Notes: generated by a model not told the origin, from the sequence alone. A stretch of 64,000 nt of DNA from Aphanothece sp. CMT-3BRIN-NPC111 (GCA_019359765.1 JAHHGU010000006.1:87306-151305); one strand, 5' to 3'. Shown: positions 20,315 to 32,300, counted from the first letter of the stretch. Numbers and translations: made by a program.

Positions 20315-20367
20315 ATTTTAAGTTAAAAATTAATAATTCAAAACTCAAAACTTAAAACTCAAAACTC
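20292..20367. repeat. Heptanucleotide STRR with inverted arms
   Basis: GAGTTATGAGTTATGAATTTTAAG ... CAAAACTCAAAACTTAAAACTCAAAACTC. Confidence 0.85.
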
Positions 20368-20372
20368 TGTAG

Positions 20373-21602
20373 CTATTGCGACTGAGTAGCTGGAAAAGCA
20401 CCCGTTCGCACTGGCACTGTCTGAATCTGACCGTTGCGGTTAACTTCGAGTTGCAGCACTTTTCCCACCTCACTAGCTTCTACCCGCTCCTGCACATCAT
20501 TTGCATTGCCGACAGGTTTACCGTCAATTTTTTGGATAACATCTCCTTCTTGGACACCAGCTTGGGCTGCGGGAGAATTATCGACAACTTGCGTAATTAA
20601 AACGCCTTTGTCCTGCTTCAATTTAAACTTGATGTCGTTATCTTTATTAATTTCTTCTTTCAGCTCTGGTGTCAGAGTCACCATTTGAATGCCCAGGAAG
20701 GCATGTTCAACCCGACCTTTAGTGAATAACTGGTTGGCAATTCGTTCTGCGGTTTTCATGGGGATAGCAAAGCCTAGTCCTTGGGCATTGGCGCGAATGG
20801 CGGTGTTGATACCAATCACTTCCCCACGGGCATTTAACAGAGGACCGCCAGAGTTACCGGGATTGATGGCGGCATCGGTCTGGATAAAGCTTACCCGCTT
20901 ATCGGGGACGCCTACCTCGGAACTAGAACGGCCCAGAGCGCTGATAATGCCCACTGTCACGCTGTTATCTAAACCTAGAGGATTACCAATTGCGATCGCC
21001 CATTGTCCCGGTCGCAGGTTCTCAGAGTTTCCCAGCTTCACCGTCGGCAAACTATTGCCCTCAATCTTAACCACAGCTAAATCTGTAACCACATCAACAC
21101 CCGCCACCTTCCCATTCAGAACCCGACCATCTTTAAGCGTCACCTTGACCGTATCGGCATCGGCAACAACATGGGCATTTGTAATCAGGCGTCCATCTGG
21201 ACTGATAATGAACCCAGAGCCAGTGCCGCGTTCGACCCGTTCTTCTGGAGTCGGCAACTCCGAACCAAAGAAACGCTTGAAAAGGGGGTTGTTGAAAGCT
21301 TCTGGAATTTGCTGCGATACCTGGCGAGAGGCATCAATTCGTACTACTGCCGGCCCCACTTTTTGGGCTGCTTCCGCAATGAAGTTGAGGTTCTCTTGTG
21401 GCCGACCACTCTTGGCAGGGGAAAAGGTTTGTTGCAGCGCCACTGGAACCACCTGGGGACGCTGGCTAGTGTCCGCGTCTTGCGCCTTTATATAGCGGCT
21501 GCCAAATAATCCTGCACCGCCGCCGATAGCCAGCAAAGCCATATAAGCGGTCAGCTGCTTCACAGGTAAACTCATAATTTTCGGGCCTAACGACAGCAAC
21601 AC
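20373..21602 (-). CDS. HhoA/HhoB/HtrA-type trypsin-like serine protease with PDZ
   Basis: TNAHVV, DLAVVKI, NPGNSGGPL catalytic triad motifs; C-terminal PDZ. Confidence 0.95.
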   Translation of the reverse strand: MLLSLGPKIMSLPVKQLTAYMALLAIGGGAGLFGSRYIKAQDADTSQRPQVVPVALQQTFSPAKSGRPQENLNFIAEAAQKVGPAVVRIDASRQVSQQIPEAFNNPLFKRFFGSELPTPEERVERGTGSGFIISPDGRLITNAHVVADADTVKVTLKDGRVLNGKVAGVDVVTDLAVVKIEGNSLPTVKLGNSENLRPGQWAIAIGNPLGLDNSVTVGIISALGRSSSEVGVPDKRVSFIQTDAAINPGNSGGPLLNARGEVIGINTAIRANAQGLGFAIPMKTAERIANQLFTKGRVEHAFLGIQMVTLTPELKEEINKDNDIKFKLKQDKGVLITQVVDNSPAAQAGVQEGDVIQKIDGKPVGNANDVQERVEASEVGKVLQLEVNRNGQIQTVPVRTGAFPATQSQ

Positions 21603-21711
21603 AGGTAATATTTCTAATTTTATTCGTTTGCCGTAAGTTGCTTAGAGTTTTGCCCAAAAAACCCTGTTGTAACGGTCTATTTGTACCACCGGACGAAAAT
21701 CCTTATAGAAT

Positions 21712-22569
21712 TTAGGGCTGCTGCTGGGCTGCTTCCCTAATAATTTCAACGTCTAGACCTAAGCGTTGAGCTATTTCCTCAACGCTTAATCCCGTTTGGA
21801 GTAGAAGAGGCAACATTTCTAACTTAGCCTCTAGCTTTCCTTCTTGGCTGCCCTCTTCACGAGCTTCTTGATAGACTTTTGTTTGTCTCAGTTCACTCAA
21901 TCCCAACATGGCTTCTAGTTCCTCGCGGCTTAGATTGGGAAATTGATACAAAACGATTGTTTGTATCAATTCTATGACTTGTTGCTGAATAACAGCATCT
22001 GTCAATTCCTGACGTGCTTTGCTAATTAGATGCCGGGCGACTTCACGAGTTTTCTTTTTAGACTCTACTACTAACTGTACAATACCCACACAATAATTCG
22101 TAATTCGTAATTTCCAGCTTAAAACCCCTAACTTTAGTTATGGGGGTAATCCAAAATACTTGTATCCAAAATCCAAAATTGAATTACAATTGCGTACTAA
22201 GCTGCTGTACATTTAACTTCCAGAGCTATCTATGCACTTAAACGCTTTCAGTCTCTAAATTATGCAAGTTAAATGTTTACTAGCTTATTCCTTAGCGTGC
22301 TCATATTGATAAAAGTAAAGAAAGATTTCGGCAAACAGACGAGCAGAAAATTTGGGCTGTTTTTGAAACTGTACTTCTACAAAGTAAATTGGCAATTCCG
22401 GGGAATCAGCTAAGGGGAGAAACAACCCATCAAAACGAAAGGCTCGTTGTTTGACTTCTGGCGAGGTGAACTGGTAAGTGCTGGCATCGGTGGCTGGTTG
22501 TCCTATCAGTTCAAAGAAGATGCTAGGAAAATTTTGAAAGAGTTGATAGAAAATAGTATCGGTTTTCAC
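21712..22569 (-). pseudogene. DUF2887/Rpn-type nuclease (PD-(D/E)xK) gene remnant in two pieces
   Basis: N-terminal piece 22285..22569 (MKTDTIFYQLFQNFPSIFFELIG...FVEVQFQ) and C-terminal piece 21712..22089 (...EEGSQEGKLEAKLEMLPLLLQTGLSVEEIAQRLGL) separated by about 195 bp of non-coding repeat-rich DNA. Confidence 0.75.
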
Positions 22570-22614
22570 AAATTATCTTTATCTGTATTAGTTTGGGGCA
22601 TAAACACTACAGCT

Positions 22615-23934
22615 TCACGCATTATAATTACCCAAACGTTCCATCAAACAACTAGCAATGCGACGGGCTGCACCCGGTTCTCCCATCCGTCGGGGGCCAT
22701 TTTTAGCAATTAGCTGCAACCTGTCTGGATCGCGCAACAACTGCTGCACAACACCAGCAACTTCAGTAGGTTGCTCTACTATAATCAAAGATGGACCCAA
22801 CAGGCGGCTTTGAGCTTCGGCAAAGGCAGGAGTAAACTGAGGACCTTTGCCAGGAATGGCGATCGCCGGTTTCCCCAACCCCACAAACTGTTCTGTTGCC
22901 GTCCCCGCCATCGCGATCGCTAAGTCAGCGTTAAGCAAACAATCGTTATAAGCCTTCTGGGTGATAATTAAAGTGGCCTTGTCTTTAGTAAACGTCGCCG
23001 CTGCTGGATCTTGAACCAGTGCCAATGCCGCCTCCGAGGTGCTTAAATGCTGAACCCAACCTTGTGTTGCCAAAATTTGGTACAAAGAGTCCAGGCTTAA
23101 AGTAGGTGCGATCGCTCCCAAAAACACCAGAGAGCGCTTGGTAAAAGTGGCAATTAATCCATCTACCGCAAGTAAGATTTGTTGCCAGTTAGAATAAGCT
23201 TCTGGTGGTCTAGAACCGGGTATAAGAGTAACAATGAGCGATCGCCGCGTCTCTTTTAATTCAGCGTCTGGGTCATAAAAAATCGGCGCGGGATTTTCAG
23301 GAAAAATACCGTCCATCATCGGATTTCCCAGATCGAAAGCTGGAATCGACCACTGCTGCAAAGTCTCTGCCGTCAGCTTGTCCCTAAGAAAAACCCCCTT
23401 GCAGCGCGGACGCGCCATCAGCCAACGTTCCCAAGGCAGGTAAACCGATCCAGACCACCCCTCCCGGCGCTGCGCCCGCGACTGACGCGGCAACGGCCCC
23501 ACTTCATCTCGCAAATAGTATTCCGATTTAGCCGTACCCACAAATACATACTCAGCCCCGCTCAACCAGGCAAACAACAGCGGTACAATATCCCCCACCG
23601 CCAAAATTGCCCCTCCTTTCTTTGCCCAGCTACGAACGGCTTTCAATTGAGCTAGCGTCAGTTGGAGTAAACCACCCCGTACATCCCGCATTAGCTGACG
23701 CCCATCCATATATATAAAGCCGCCGGAGGGCATGGTTTGCATCGGGCCAATAATGGGAATGCTTAGCTGGGTGTAAGCTTGCCCTTCTCCAACCAATGGC
23801 AAAGCTGCTAATTTTGGTGAATTTGGGTGCCGCTGTAGTTCCTGCAAAATCCGGACGGCAATGACATCTTCCCCGTGACCGTTGCTCAAGCAGAGTAGCT
23901 TCATCCAAAACCTCCAAAAAAATATCAGCAACAA
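22615..23934 (-). CDS. Lipid-A-disaccharide synthase-related protein (TIGR03492-like)
   Basis: LCLSNGHGEDVIAVRILQELQ and C-terminal glycosyltransferase pattern. Confidence 0.85.
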   Translation of the reverse strand: MLLIFFWRFWMKLLCLSNGHGEDVIAVRILQELQRHPNSPKLAALPLVGEGQAYTQLSIPIIGPMQTMPSGGFIYMDGRQLMRDVRGGLLQLTLAQLKAVRSWAKKGGAILAVGDIVPLLFAWLSGAEYVFVGTAKSEYYLRDEVGPLPRQSRAQRREGWSGSVYLPWERWLMARPRCKGVFLRDKLTAETLQQWSIPAFDLGNPMMDGIFPENPAPIFYDPDAELKETRRSLIVTLIPGSRPPEAYSNWQQILLAVDGLIATFTKRSLVFLGAIAPTLSLDSLYQILATQGWVQHLSTSEAALALVQDPAAATFTKDKATLIITQKAYNDCLLNADLAIAMAGTATEQFVGLGKPAIAIPGKGPQFTPAFAEAQSRLLGPSLIIVEQPTEVAGVVQQLLRDPDRLQLIAKNGPRRMGEPGAARRIASCLMERLGNYNA

Positions 23935-24305
23935 TACCCTGGTTATAAATAGTACAGACGCGCTCGATAGCGTCTCAGCACTTAGGTAAACATAAACCTA
24001 ACTAGGAAGGGCTGGTGATGAGGAATAAGAAAGAATTTGACCAATAGCCAACCCCCACTGTAGATGTTTAATTATGCCGACCTGCTGAGTACGACGGCAA
24101 TTGTGGTAGATGCTGATGTGGCAAAGCTTGGGGAACATAACCGGCTTAGTGACTGTCAAATTCTACAAAAGCTATGAGTCTAATGAGTACAAGCCGTCAG
24201 TTGTCAGCAGTTAGCGGCAACAAACAACGGAATTTGAACTAAGAACTACTGACAAAAAGCTGATATTTTTTTTAACGAAGCCGATTAACAATTGAGCCTA
24301 CTTAT

Positions 24306-26363
24306 ATGCGTGTCCCAGTTGTTGCAACTTTTACCTTAGCTGCCCTGACTTCTTGCGGTTTAGCTCAGCAGGCACTTGCCCAATCAAACTCTCCATCTGC
24401 AATCCAACAACCAGCCTATAGTAACTACATAGTTCCAACTCAGACGGCTCCAAAACCGGCGAACGCGGTAATTGTCAATCCTATATCCACATCTGGAACC
24501 CAAAAACCAGTTAATGAATATGTGGTTCCAGTTCAAAACACCACGACACCAGCTGCAACTGGGGTAATTGTACAGCCAGCAAACCGCACGATTCCAGACT
24601 TTTCTCCACCTGCTGGTGTTTCTAGCGTGACGCCGACAAGGTCTGACGTTCAAACAAACGTGGTTATAACAGTAACAGACCTCCAGGTTGTGGGAGGAAC
24701 TGAAGAGTTGCAGCAGATTGTCCGTAAGACAATTGCCACCCGCCCTGGTGGTGCCAGCAGCCAACGCCAAGTAGAAAAGGATGTTGAGGCTCTTTTAGCG
24801 ACGGGGCTATTTGCTAATGCCCGTGGCACAACACAAACTACACCAGCGGGGTTGAAGGTAGTCTATCAGGTGGAACCGATAGTAGTGCGATCGCTCCAAC
24901 TTTCCGGTGCCCAAGTACTCACACCAGCAGTGGCGAACGATTTGTTCAAAGCCCAGTTGGGGGCGCAAGTCAGCCCTGCTCTCATTGAGCAAGCCGTCCA
25001 ACAGCTGAATAAATGGTATACCAACAACGGTTATGTACTAGCACAGGTGCTAGCAGTGCGACCCAGCCGCCAGGGAGTGGTGATGGTTGAAGTCGCCGAG
25101 GGCGTCGTTGGGGATGTCAAAGTCCGCTTTGTGGATAAAGACGGCAAGCCAACTCAGGGTCGCAGCAAGCCAGATTACCTTACCAGCCAGTTTAAACTCA
25201 AGCCCGGTCAGGTGTTCCGTGTGGATGTAGCGCGGGGGGACTTGCAGCAGCTGTATCAGACAGGGCTATTTGATAAAGCTGACGTTTCCCTGAATGGTGA
25301 TGCCAGAAAAGTTGAGGTTACATACGACCTTACAGAAAGACCCGCCCGTTCTGTCAATGCTGGTGGCGGCTACAGCCCTGACAGTGGCATCGTTGGCACG
25401 GTGAGCTACAATGACCGGAATTTAAACGGCGTAGGTCAACAGGTGGGTGTAAATGTCCAGGCGAGCAGGCGCGACCTCCAGTTTAACGGCAACTTTACCA
25501 ACCCCTATAATCCCAACAACCCCGATCAGCTGGGATATACAATCAATGCCTTTCGGCGTCGGGGGTTTTCTCAGACGTTCAACGACATCAAACTGCCCAA
25601 TGGCGACCAAATTCGGCAAGGACAGTTTGGCGGCGGCATCACTTTTACCAGACCAGTAGATGACTGGCAGGCGTCGGTGGGTTTAAACTACACCCGCACT
25701 AGCATTCGCGATGGCTCTGGCAACATTTCACCAGTAGATGAACGGGGCAATCAGCTTAGTTTTAGTAACACCGGCGTTGATGACCTGGTCACAGTGTCTG
25801 CTGGCGTCACCAAAGACCAACGAAATAATCCCATTAACCCTACCCAAGGATCTGTCCTCAGCCTCAGCAGCGCCCAGTCCGTTCCCATTGGCAACGGCAA
25901 TATCTTGATGAACCAGATCCAAGGGAACTACAGCCAGTACGTCCCAACGGGTCTACTAGGCGGAAGCCAGCCAGAGGTTTTAGCCTTTAACGTCCAAGGT
26001 GGGACAACAATTGGCGATTTGCCGCCCTACCAAGCTTTTAATCTCGGGGGCATCAATTCCGTGCGGGGTTACGGAAACGGCGAAGTCGCCAGTGGTCGCA
26101 GTTTTGTCTTGGCCTCAGCTGAGTATCGCTTCCCTATCTTCAATCCCCTGGGTGGTGTCCTCTTTGCTGACTTTGCTTCCGACTTAGGGTCTGGCGATAC
26201 TGTGCCCGGAGAGCCTGGGGCCGTGGGTGGCAAACCGGGAAGTGGCTTTGGCTACGGCGCTGGTATTCGCTTCAACTCACCCATCGGTATTATTCGGGCT
26301 GAATACGGCTTCAACGACCAAGGCGCAGGCAAACTACAGTTTGGCGTTGGCCAAAGGTTCTAA
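24306..26363 (+). CDS. BamA/Omp85 family outer membrane protein
   Basis: Signal peptide, POTRA-like repeats, C-terminal barrel with GGINSVRGYGNGEV and terminal GVGQRF. Confidence 0.9.
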   Translation: MRVPVVATFTLAALTSCGLAQQALAQSNSPSAIQQPAYSNYIVPTQTAPKPANAVIVNPISTSGTQKPVNEYVVPVQNTTTPAATGVIVQPANRTIPDFSPPAGVSSVTPTRSDVQTNVVITVTDLQVVGGTEELQQIVRKTIATRPGGASSQRQVEKDVEALLATGLFANARGTTQTTPAGLKVVYQVEPIVVRSLQLSGAQVLTPAVANDLFKAQLGAQVSPALIEQAVQQLNKWYTNNGYVLAQVLAVRPSRQGVVMVEVAEGVVGDVKVRFVDKDGKPTQGRSKPDYLTSQFKLKPGQVFRVDVARGDLQQLYQTGLFDKADVSLNGDARKVEVTYDLTERPARSVNAGGGYSPDSGIVGTVSYNDRNLNGVGQQVGVNVQASRRDLQFNGNFTNPYNPNNPDQLGYTINAFRRRGFSQTFNDIKLPNGDQIRQGQFGGGITFTRPVDDWQASVGLNYTRTSIRDGSGNISPVDERGNQLSFSNTGVDDLVTVSAGVTKDQRNNPINPTQGSVLSLSSAQSVPIGNGNILMNQIQGNYSQYVPTGLLGGSQPEVLAFNVQGGTTIGDLPPYQAFNLGGINSVRGYGNGEVASGRSFVLASAEYRFPIFNPLGGVLFADFASDLGSGDTVPGEPGAVGGKPGSGFGYGAGIRFNSPIGIIRAEYGFNDQGAGKLQFGVGQRF

Positions 26364-26499
26364 AGCCACATAATCAAGGCGAAAGAAAGTTTTGAGTTTT
26401 GAGTTTTGAGTTATTAATTTTTAACTCATAACTCATAACTCCAAGGGAGCGGTAAAATGCATAATTTAGAATTATTCGTCCTTCATCCTTGAATATTGC

Positions 26500-28182
26500 A
26501 TGAACTTGCTAGTCGGCAAAACCTTGCAGGGTGGTAAATATACCCTAGAGCAGCAACTGGGACAGGGTGGCTTTGGCCTCACGTTTAAAGCCACTCATCA
26601 CTACTTAAGCCAGCCAGTGGTAATTAAAACCCTCAATGAGTCTTTGCAACAGCATCCTAACTTTGAGCGATTCCAGGGTCAGTTTCAGGATGAAGCTAGA
26701 CGTTTATCCTTATGCCTACACCCCAATATTGTGCGGGTGATTGACTTCTTCCACGAAGGGGGGATGCCCTACCTAGTAATGGACTACATCCCCGGTCAAA
26801 CTCTAAAAGCGGTTGTGTTTCAAGGGCAAGCGCTTTTAGAGGCAATAGCTATCCAGTACATCCGACAGATTGGTGCTGCCTTAAAGGTGGTACACGAGCA
26901 AGGTTTGCTCCATCGAGATGTCAAGCCGGAAAATATTATCTTGCGAGCAAATACCCATGAGGTGGTGCTGATTGACTTTGGAATTGCGCGGGAGTTTACG
27001 CCGGGAGTAACTCAGACTCATACAAGTCTCGTCTCCGAAGGCTACGCCCCGATTGAGCAGTACCTGGACAAGGTAAAGCGCACCCCAGCCACGGATGTTT
27101 ATGCTCTTGCCGCCACTCTCTACACTCTGTTGACGGCACGAGTACCGACACCAGCAGTTCTCAGGGATCGGCAACCTATGCCAGAACCCCGCGAACTCCA
27201 ACCTCAACTGAGTCCAAGAGTTAACCAGGCGGTGATGCGCGGTATGGCGGTGGAGGCTCAGTATCGACCAGCTAGTGTGGATGAATGGTTAGCCCTGTTA
27301 CCGGGTGGGTTGCAGAGTTCCACCAGCACTGCAACTAACTCGATTCCAGTTAACACAGGGGCAACTGTCAGGTTAATCCCCCAACAAACAGCGCCAATTC
27401 CGCAAAAGCCGCAGCCAGCGGCGAAGGGGGGGAGCAAGCGCGGTGTTTTTGTTGGCGCAGTAGTGGCGATCGCCACTCTGCTGGCAATGGCTGCTGGTGC
27501 TGTCTGGCGTCAGTCTCAGTCACCCTCAGCACCAACAGTTACCCAGCCCAACAATAATGATGCCCAGGATAACACTCCTCAACCTGGCTCTTCAGGAGCA
27601 CCAATTATTCAGCCCCGCAATAATGAGGATGCCCAGGGCAGCGCTGCTGGCACTGCCAATAAGGGTAGCTCCGAATCGGATAGCGATCGCACATCCCTTC
27701 GCAGATCTTCTCGCAGAAAATCCCAGCTATCTCCTGCTCCAGTACAGACGCGCTCGTCTTCTGCCAGTGGGAAGCGGACACCGACTTCAACATCAAGGAG
27801 GCGATTGAATTCAACTCAGGAGCAAGCACCAGATACTCGACAGCAACCTTCATCTAGTTCTACTCAGGAGCAGGCACCAGATACTTTACAGCAACCGTCA
27901 TCTAGTTCTACTCAGGAGCAGGCACCAGATACCCTACGGCAACCGTCATCTGGTTCGGCTCAGGAGCAGGTACCAGATACTCTACAGAGACCGCCATCCC
28001 TTCCCCGTCAGCGTAAGCCCGCGGCTGCAACACAATCATCTGACCGCGACACGGTAGCCCCACAGCCATCAGTCGATGAGCCAGATCAACCAAATCGTGA
28101 ATCTAAGGCTAAGCCAGATAAGGATAATAAAGCCAAACCAGATAAAGACAACAAGGAAAAGAGCAAAAGTAAAGATAAATAG
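26500..28182 (+). CDS. Serine/threonine protein kinase with low-complexity C-terminus
   Basis: [29 protein letters not shown]; transmembrane segment and Ser/Gln-rich tail. Confidence 0.95.
   Translation: MNLLVGKTLQGGKYTLEQQLGQGGFGLTFKATHHYLSQPVVIKTLNESLQQHPNFERFQGQFQDEARRLSLCLHPNIVRVIDFFHEGGMPYLVMDYIPGQTLKAVVFQGQALLEAIAIQYIRQIGAALKVVHEQGLLHRDVKPENIILRANTHEVVLIDFGIAREFTPGVTQTHTSLVSEGYAPIEQYLDKVKRTPATDVYALAATLYTLLTARVPTPAVLRDRQPMPEPRELQPQLSPRVNQAVMRGMAVEAQYRPASVDEWLALLPGGLQSSTSTATNSIPVNTGATVRLIPQQTAPIPQKPQPAAKGGSKRGVFVGAVVAIATLLAMAAGAVWRQSQSPSAPTVTQPNNNDAQDNTPQPGSSGAPIIQPRNNEDAQGSAAGTANKGSSESDSDRTSLRRSSRRKSQLSPAPVQTRSSSASGKRTPTSTSRRRLNSTQEQAPDTRQQPSSSSTQEQAPDTLQQPSSSSTQEQAPDTLRQPSSGSAQEQVPDTLQRPPSLPRQRKPAAATQSSDRDTVAPQPSVDEPDQPNRESKAKPDKDNKAKPDKDNKEKSKSKDK
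27811..28002 (+). repeat. Four 48-bp tandem repeats within the kinase gene
   Basis: CTCAGGAGCA landmarks spaced exactly 48 bp; peptide [16 protein letters not shown]. Confidence 0.95.
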
Positions 28183-28221
28183 TTAGCGCCTTACCTCCAC
28201 CAAGGGTAGGTAGTGTGGATA

Positions 28222-29310
28222 TTACATCGGCAGGGTAACACGCACAGTTGTTTTTTGATCCTGTACGCTTTCTATTTGTAATCCACCTCCGTGTAACTCA
28301 GCTAAACGTTTAGCAACGAACAATCCTAAACCTGACCCTTCTTGAGCGTAAACTTGACGCTCAAATTGTACGAATGCTCCTATTTGGTTAATCTGATCTA
28401 AGGTCATTCCTCGTCCTAAATCTACTATTTCTAGGATAAAATTGTTTTCTTTAAAACTGTTAATCATACTAACAGGGGTGCCAGGTTGTGAAAATTTAAA
28501 GGCATTATCAATTAGTTCTTCAACAATTTTTCTTAAATCTGTTTCTGAAATTTGCACTGGTGCATCTGTGAGTTCTAAATTTAAATCAGCTTCTCGACCT
28601 GCCTGTTTAGCTTTTTGCTTTGCCACCTCGGCGATCGCTGTTGCTGAAAAATCAGTATTAGTATTCCGTAAACCCTTAATTTTTTCTGGATCGTTCGCTA
28701 TTAGCTCCAACTCTACATAAAGTAAAAAATTTTTCGTCAGCCGTTCTAACCGTTGAGCACAACCATAAATGTCTCCTGCCGTTTCCACAATTTCATCTGG
28801 TGGCATCGAGTCAGCTGACAAAAGCATCATTTCTGATAAGCCAAGAATGCCGTTAACCGGAGTTATTAGTTCGTGAGGTAACGACAAGCTAATGTTTATG
28901 CGTAATGAAGCGATTTGTTCGTCAGCTTTTTTCTGAAACTTTGCCGTTTTTTCTATTTGAGTGGTGATAACCTTCAGCAGCTCTTTTCTTGTAAATGGCT
29001 TATTGAGATAATCACTTGCTCCCATTTCCATCCCTTGGCGTAAATCTTCTTTAGCAGCCTTAGCCGTGAGGAAAACGAAGGGAATTGTAGCGGTGACATC
29101 ATCTTGGCGTAAGGTATTTAACACACCATAACCATCTAATTCAGGCATCATCACGTCGCAAATAATCAAGTCAGGAACCTGTTCTTTTGCTACTTGCACT
29201 CCCAGGACACCATTGGCGGCTCCCAAAGCATCGAAATCCTCAAGTTCCAGAAGCCTGACAATATTAGCGCGCACAGATTCTTCGTCTTCAATTACTAAAA
29301 TCTTGGTCAT
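28222..29310 (-). CDS. Response regulator receiver plus histidine kinase domain
   Basis: KILVIEDEESVR...LIICDVMMPELDGYG...FLTAKA; PHELITPVNGILGLSE; GSGLGLFVAKRLAELHGG. Confidence 0.9.
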   Translation of the reverse strand: MTKILVIEDEESVRANIVRLLELEDFDALGAANGVLGVQVAKEQVPDLIICDVMMPELDGYGVLNTLRQDDVTATIPFVFLTAKAAKEDLRQGMEMGASDYLNKPFTRKELLKVITTQIEKTAKFQKKADEQIASLRINISLSLPHELITPVNGILGLSEMMLLSADSMPPDEIVETAGDIYGCAQRLERLTKNFLLYVELELIANDPEKIKGLRNTNTDFSATAIAEVAKQKAKQAGREADLNLELTDAPVQISETDLRKIVEELIDNAFKFSQPGTPVSMINSFKENNFILEIVDLGRGMTLDQINQIGAFVQFERQVYAQEGSGLGLFVAKRLAELHGGGLQIESVQDQKTTVRVTLPM

Positions 29311-32300
29311 TTGTTTTAACTCCCACGTTCAACGGAATATTAACTATAAAAGTGGTACCCACACCAACTTTACTGGCAACCTTGATGTTGCCACCATGTA
29401 AATCTACCATTCTTTTAACAATAGATAAACCTAACCCAGTTCCAGGAATATTACCCACATTTTGGGCGCGATGGAATGATTCAAATAATTTTTCTCTATC
29501 TTCTATAGGAATGCCAATTCCATGATCTTTTATTTTAAAAATAGCCTGTTTATCCTCACACACAAGTTCAAACTCAACTCTCCCTCCTTGGGGAGAATAC
29601 TTAATAGCATTGGAGAGTAGATTACTGAGAATATGCTGTAGCAGTTTCTCATCCATGACTGTATTTATGCACTCGCCTAATTTGATAAAGACTATCTCAT
29701 GCCTATCGCCAGCATTCAGTTGCATTTCATTTACTATATCGCGGCATAAATTTTCTATATTCAGGGGTGCAGGGTTAAACTGTAGTTTTCCAGCTTCGGC
29801 TTTGTTGATGGCGAGAACGTCCTCTAATAGCTGCGTCATGCGTTGAGTCGCGCGTTCAATTTGCCGGAACAAATCTTGTTTTTCCTGCTCTTTTAACTTG
29901 TGCGAGTAATGTTCTAATAACTCCGTAGAGGATAATATTGTTGCCAAGGGAGTGCGGAACTCGTGAGAAGTCATGGAAATAAAACGAGTTTTCAGCTCGC
30001 CGAGTTCTCGTTCTTTTGCTAAAGCATTACGAATTTCCGCTTCTGCCTGCTGGCGCTGAGTAATATCTTGAACATTAATGATACTATAAGCAATTTTCCC
30101 AGCGTTATCCATAACATTTGTTATGTCTACCAATACTGGAAAAACTGTTCCATCTTTACGAATGTGCTTAGTCTCAAACGCATATTGCTCTTTATTGTAG
30201 GAAAGCTCAATATGCTCTAAAGTTTCCGCTAAACACTCAGAAGCGATGATGCTAGGAAAAGGACGGCCGGTGAGTTCTTCCACTGTATAGCCGTGCATAG
30301 AAGCTAAGGCAGGGTTCATCATTTCTAGAACTTTGCTGCCTGGATTAGCGATAATTAATCCTTGCCCAGTGTGTTGGAAAATGTCGCCCCATTTACGCAA
30401 CCTTTGTTCGTCCTGCTTGCGAGCAGTGATATCGCGGGTCACATTAGAGAAGCCACGTATAGAACCAGCTTCATCTCGTAAGGCGGTAATCAGGACATTT
30501 GCCCAGAATACGGAGCCGTCCTTACGCAAGCGCCAACCTTCTTCTTCATAACGGCTTTGAGCTTCTGCTACTATTAATGCGTAATCAGGATGACCGGACT
30601 GCACGTCTTCCTCAAAATAAAAGTGTAAGAAATGCTGACCAATTATTTCCTCGGCTTTATATCCATGAATACGTTCTGCCCCAGCGTTCCAACTGATAAC
30701 GTATCCCTGATTATCTAGCATGAAAATCGCGTAATCCTTGACACCTTCTATCAACAACCGGAAGCGCTCTTCACTTTCTTTTAGTTTCTCCTCTGCAAGT
30801 TTGCGATCGGTTATATCGCGTGTCACCTTAGAAAAGCCGCGTATGTTTCCAGCTTCGTCTCGTAATGGGTTAATTAGGACATTTGCCCAGAACCGTGAGC
30901 CACCCTTACGCAAACGCCAGCCTTCTTCTTCATACTTCCCTTCCGTTTCGGCTACCTTCAGTTCATGCTTAGGCTTGCCACGCTTTAAGTCTTCCGGAGT
31001 CAAAAAGCGGGAGAAATGCTGACCGACAATTTCTTCTGCTTTATATCCCTTAATGCGTTCTGCTGCGCCGTTCCAACTGGCAACGTATCCATCGGCGTCT
31101 AGCATGATAATTGCGTACTCCTTGACACCTTCTACTAGCAAGCGGAAGCGCTCTTCACTTTCTTTGAGTTTCTCCTCTGCAAGCTTGCGCTCAGTTATGT
31201 CGTTCATAAAGCAGTAATGACCTGCAAATTGCCCTTGCCTGTTATAGGCTTTGCTCATCGCAACTTGCTTATAAAAGACAGCGCCATCTTTGCAGATTGC
31301 CCTTGCTTCAACTTCTGCCTTGCCATCGGTGAGCATTTGTTGGTAAGCGGCGCTCATTTTTTCCATATCTTCAGGGTGTGCTGTTAGCGACCATTCCTTG
31401 CCAATCATTTCCTCAGGCTCATAACCTAGCTTGTTGGCATAAGGCCAATTGCAAGAGATGTAGCGTCCCTGTGTGTCGAGTCGGGAAATTCCCTCTACAG
31501 TATTTTCCAGTGCGACACGCATATCGCGCAGTTCTTCTTCTGCCTGCTGGCGCTCGGTAATGTCAAAGATGGCTCCGTCAAGCCAAGCAGCGTTGCCGTT
31601 TAATCCGAAGTACGCCCGTCCTTTTTCATAAACCCAGCGTATACTGCCCTCAGCATGGATAATTCGGTACTCAAGTATGTAAGGCGTTTTTTGGTCTAAT
31701 GCTTCGTTTACAAGCTGCTTTATCCTTTCTCTGTCATCGGGGTGAATGATACTGGCGTAGTTGCGGACGCGGTTGTTGAGAAAGTCAGAGGCGGGGTATC
31801 CAGAAATATCCCCAATCGCGTCACTGATAAAATCCATTGTCCAGTTAGAATCGCACAGGCAGCGATAAATGACACCAGGAATATTTGCGACCAGGGATCT
31901 GAATCTTAATTCATTTTTGCGTAACTCCTTGTTGACAGCAGCAAGGGCTTGCTTTGCTTGTATTCGTTGAGCGATTTCAGCTTGCAATTTCTGATTTGCT
32001 TGATCCAGCTGGGCGGTGCGTTCCCTGACTTTTATTTCTAGCTGCTCTTTAGCGTTTTCCAGAAACTTTAGTGCAATCTTACGGTCGGTGGTGTCGTGCA
32101 TACTCACAACAGCGCCTAGCTTGTTTCCCTGGCTATCAAATATTGCTTCTCCACTAGCTAATAATGTTCGCTTTATACCTTGCTTGGGAGCGATCGCCAT
32201 TTCTAGATTATGGAATTTTTCCCCTTGTAAGGCTTTAAACAAAGGAATGTCTTCCTTTGCCATCGGCGTCTCGCCATCAGCGAAATATAAATCGTAGTTT

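Noticed and set aside
20689-21495. 268-aa + strand ORF
   Set aside because: Entirely antisense to the HhoA-type protease gene, whose catalytic motifs are clear; looks like a codon-bias artefact
27811-28002. 48-bp periodic repeats as a CRISPR array
   Set aside because: In-frame coding tandem repeat without spacers
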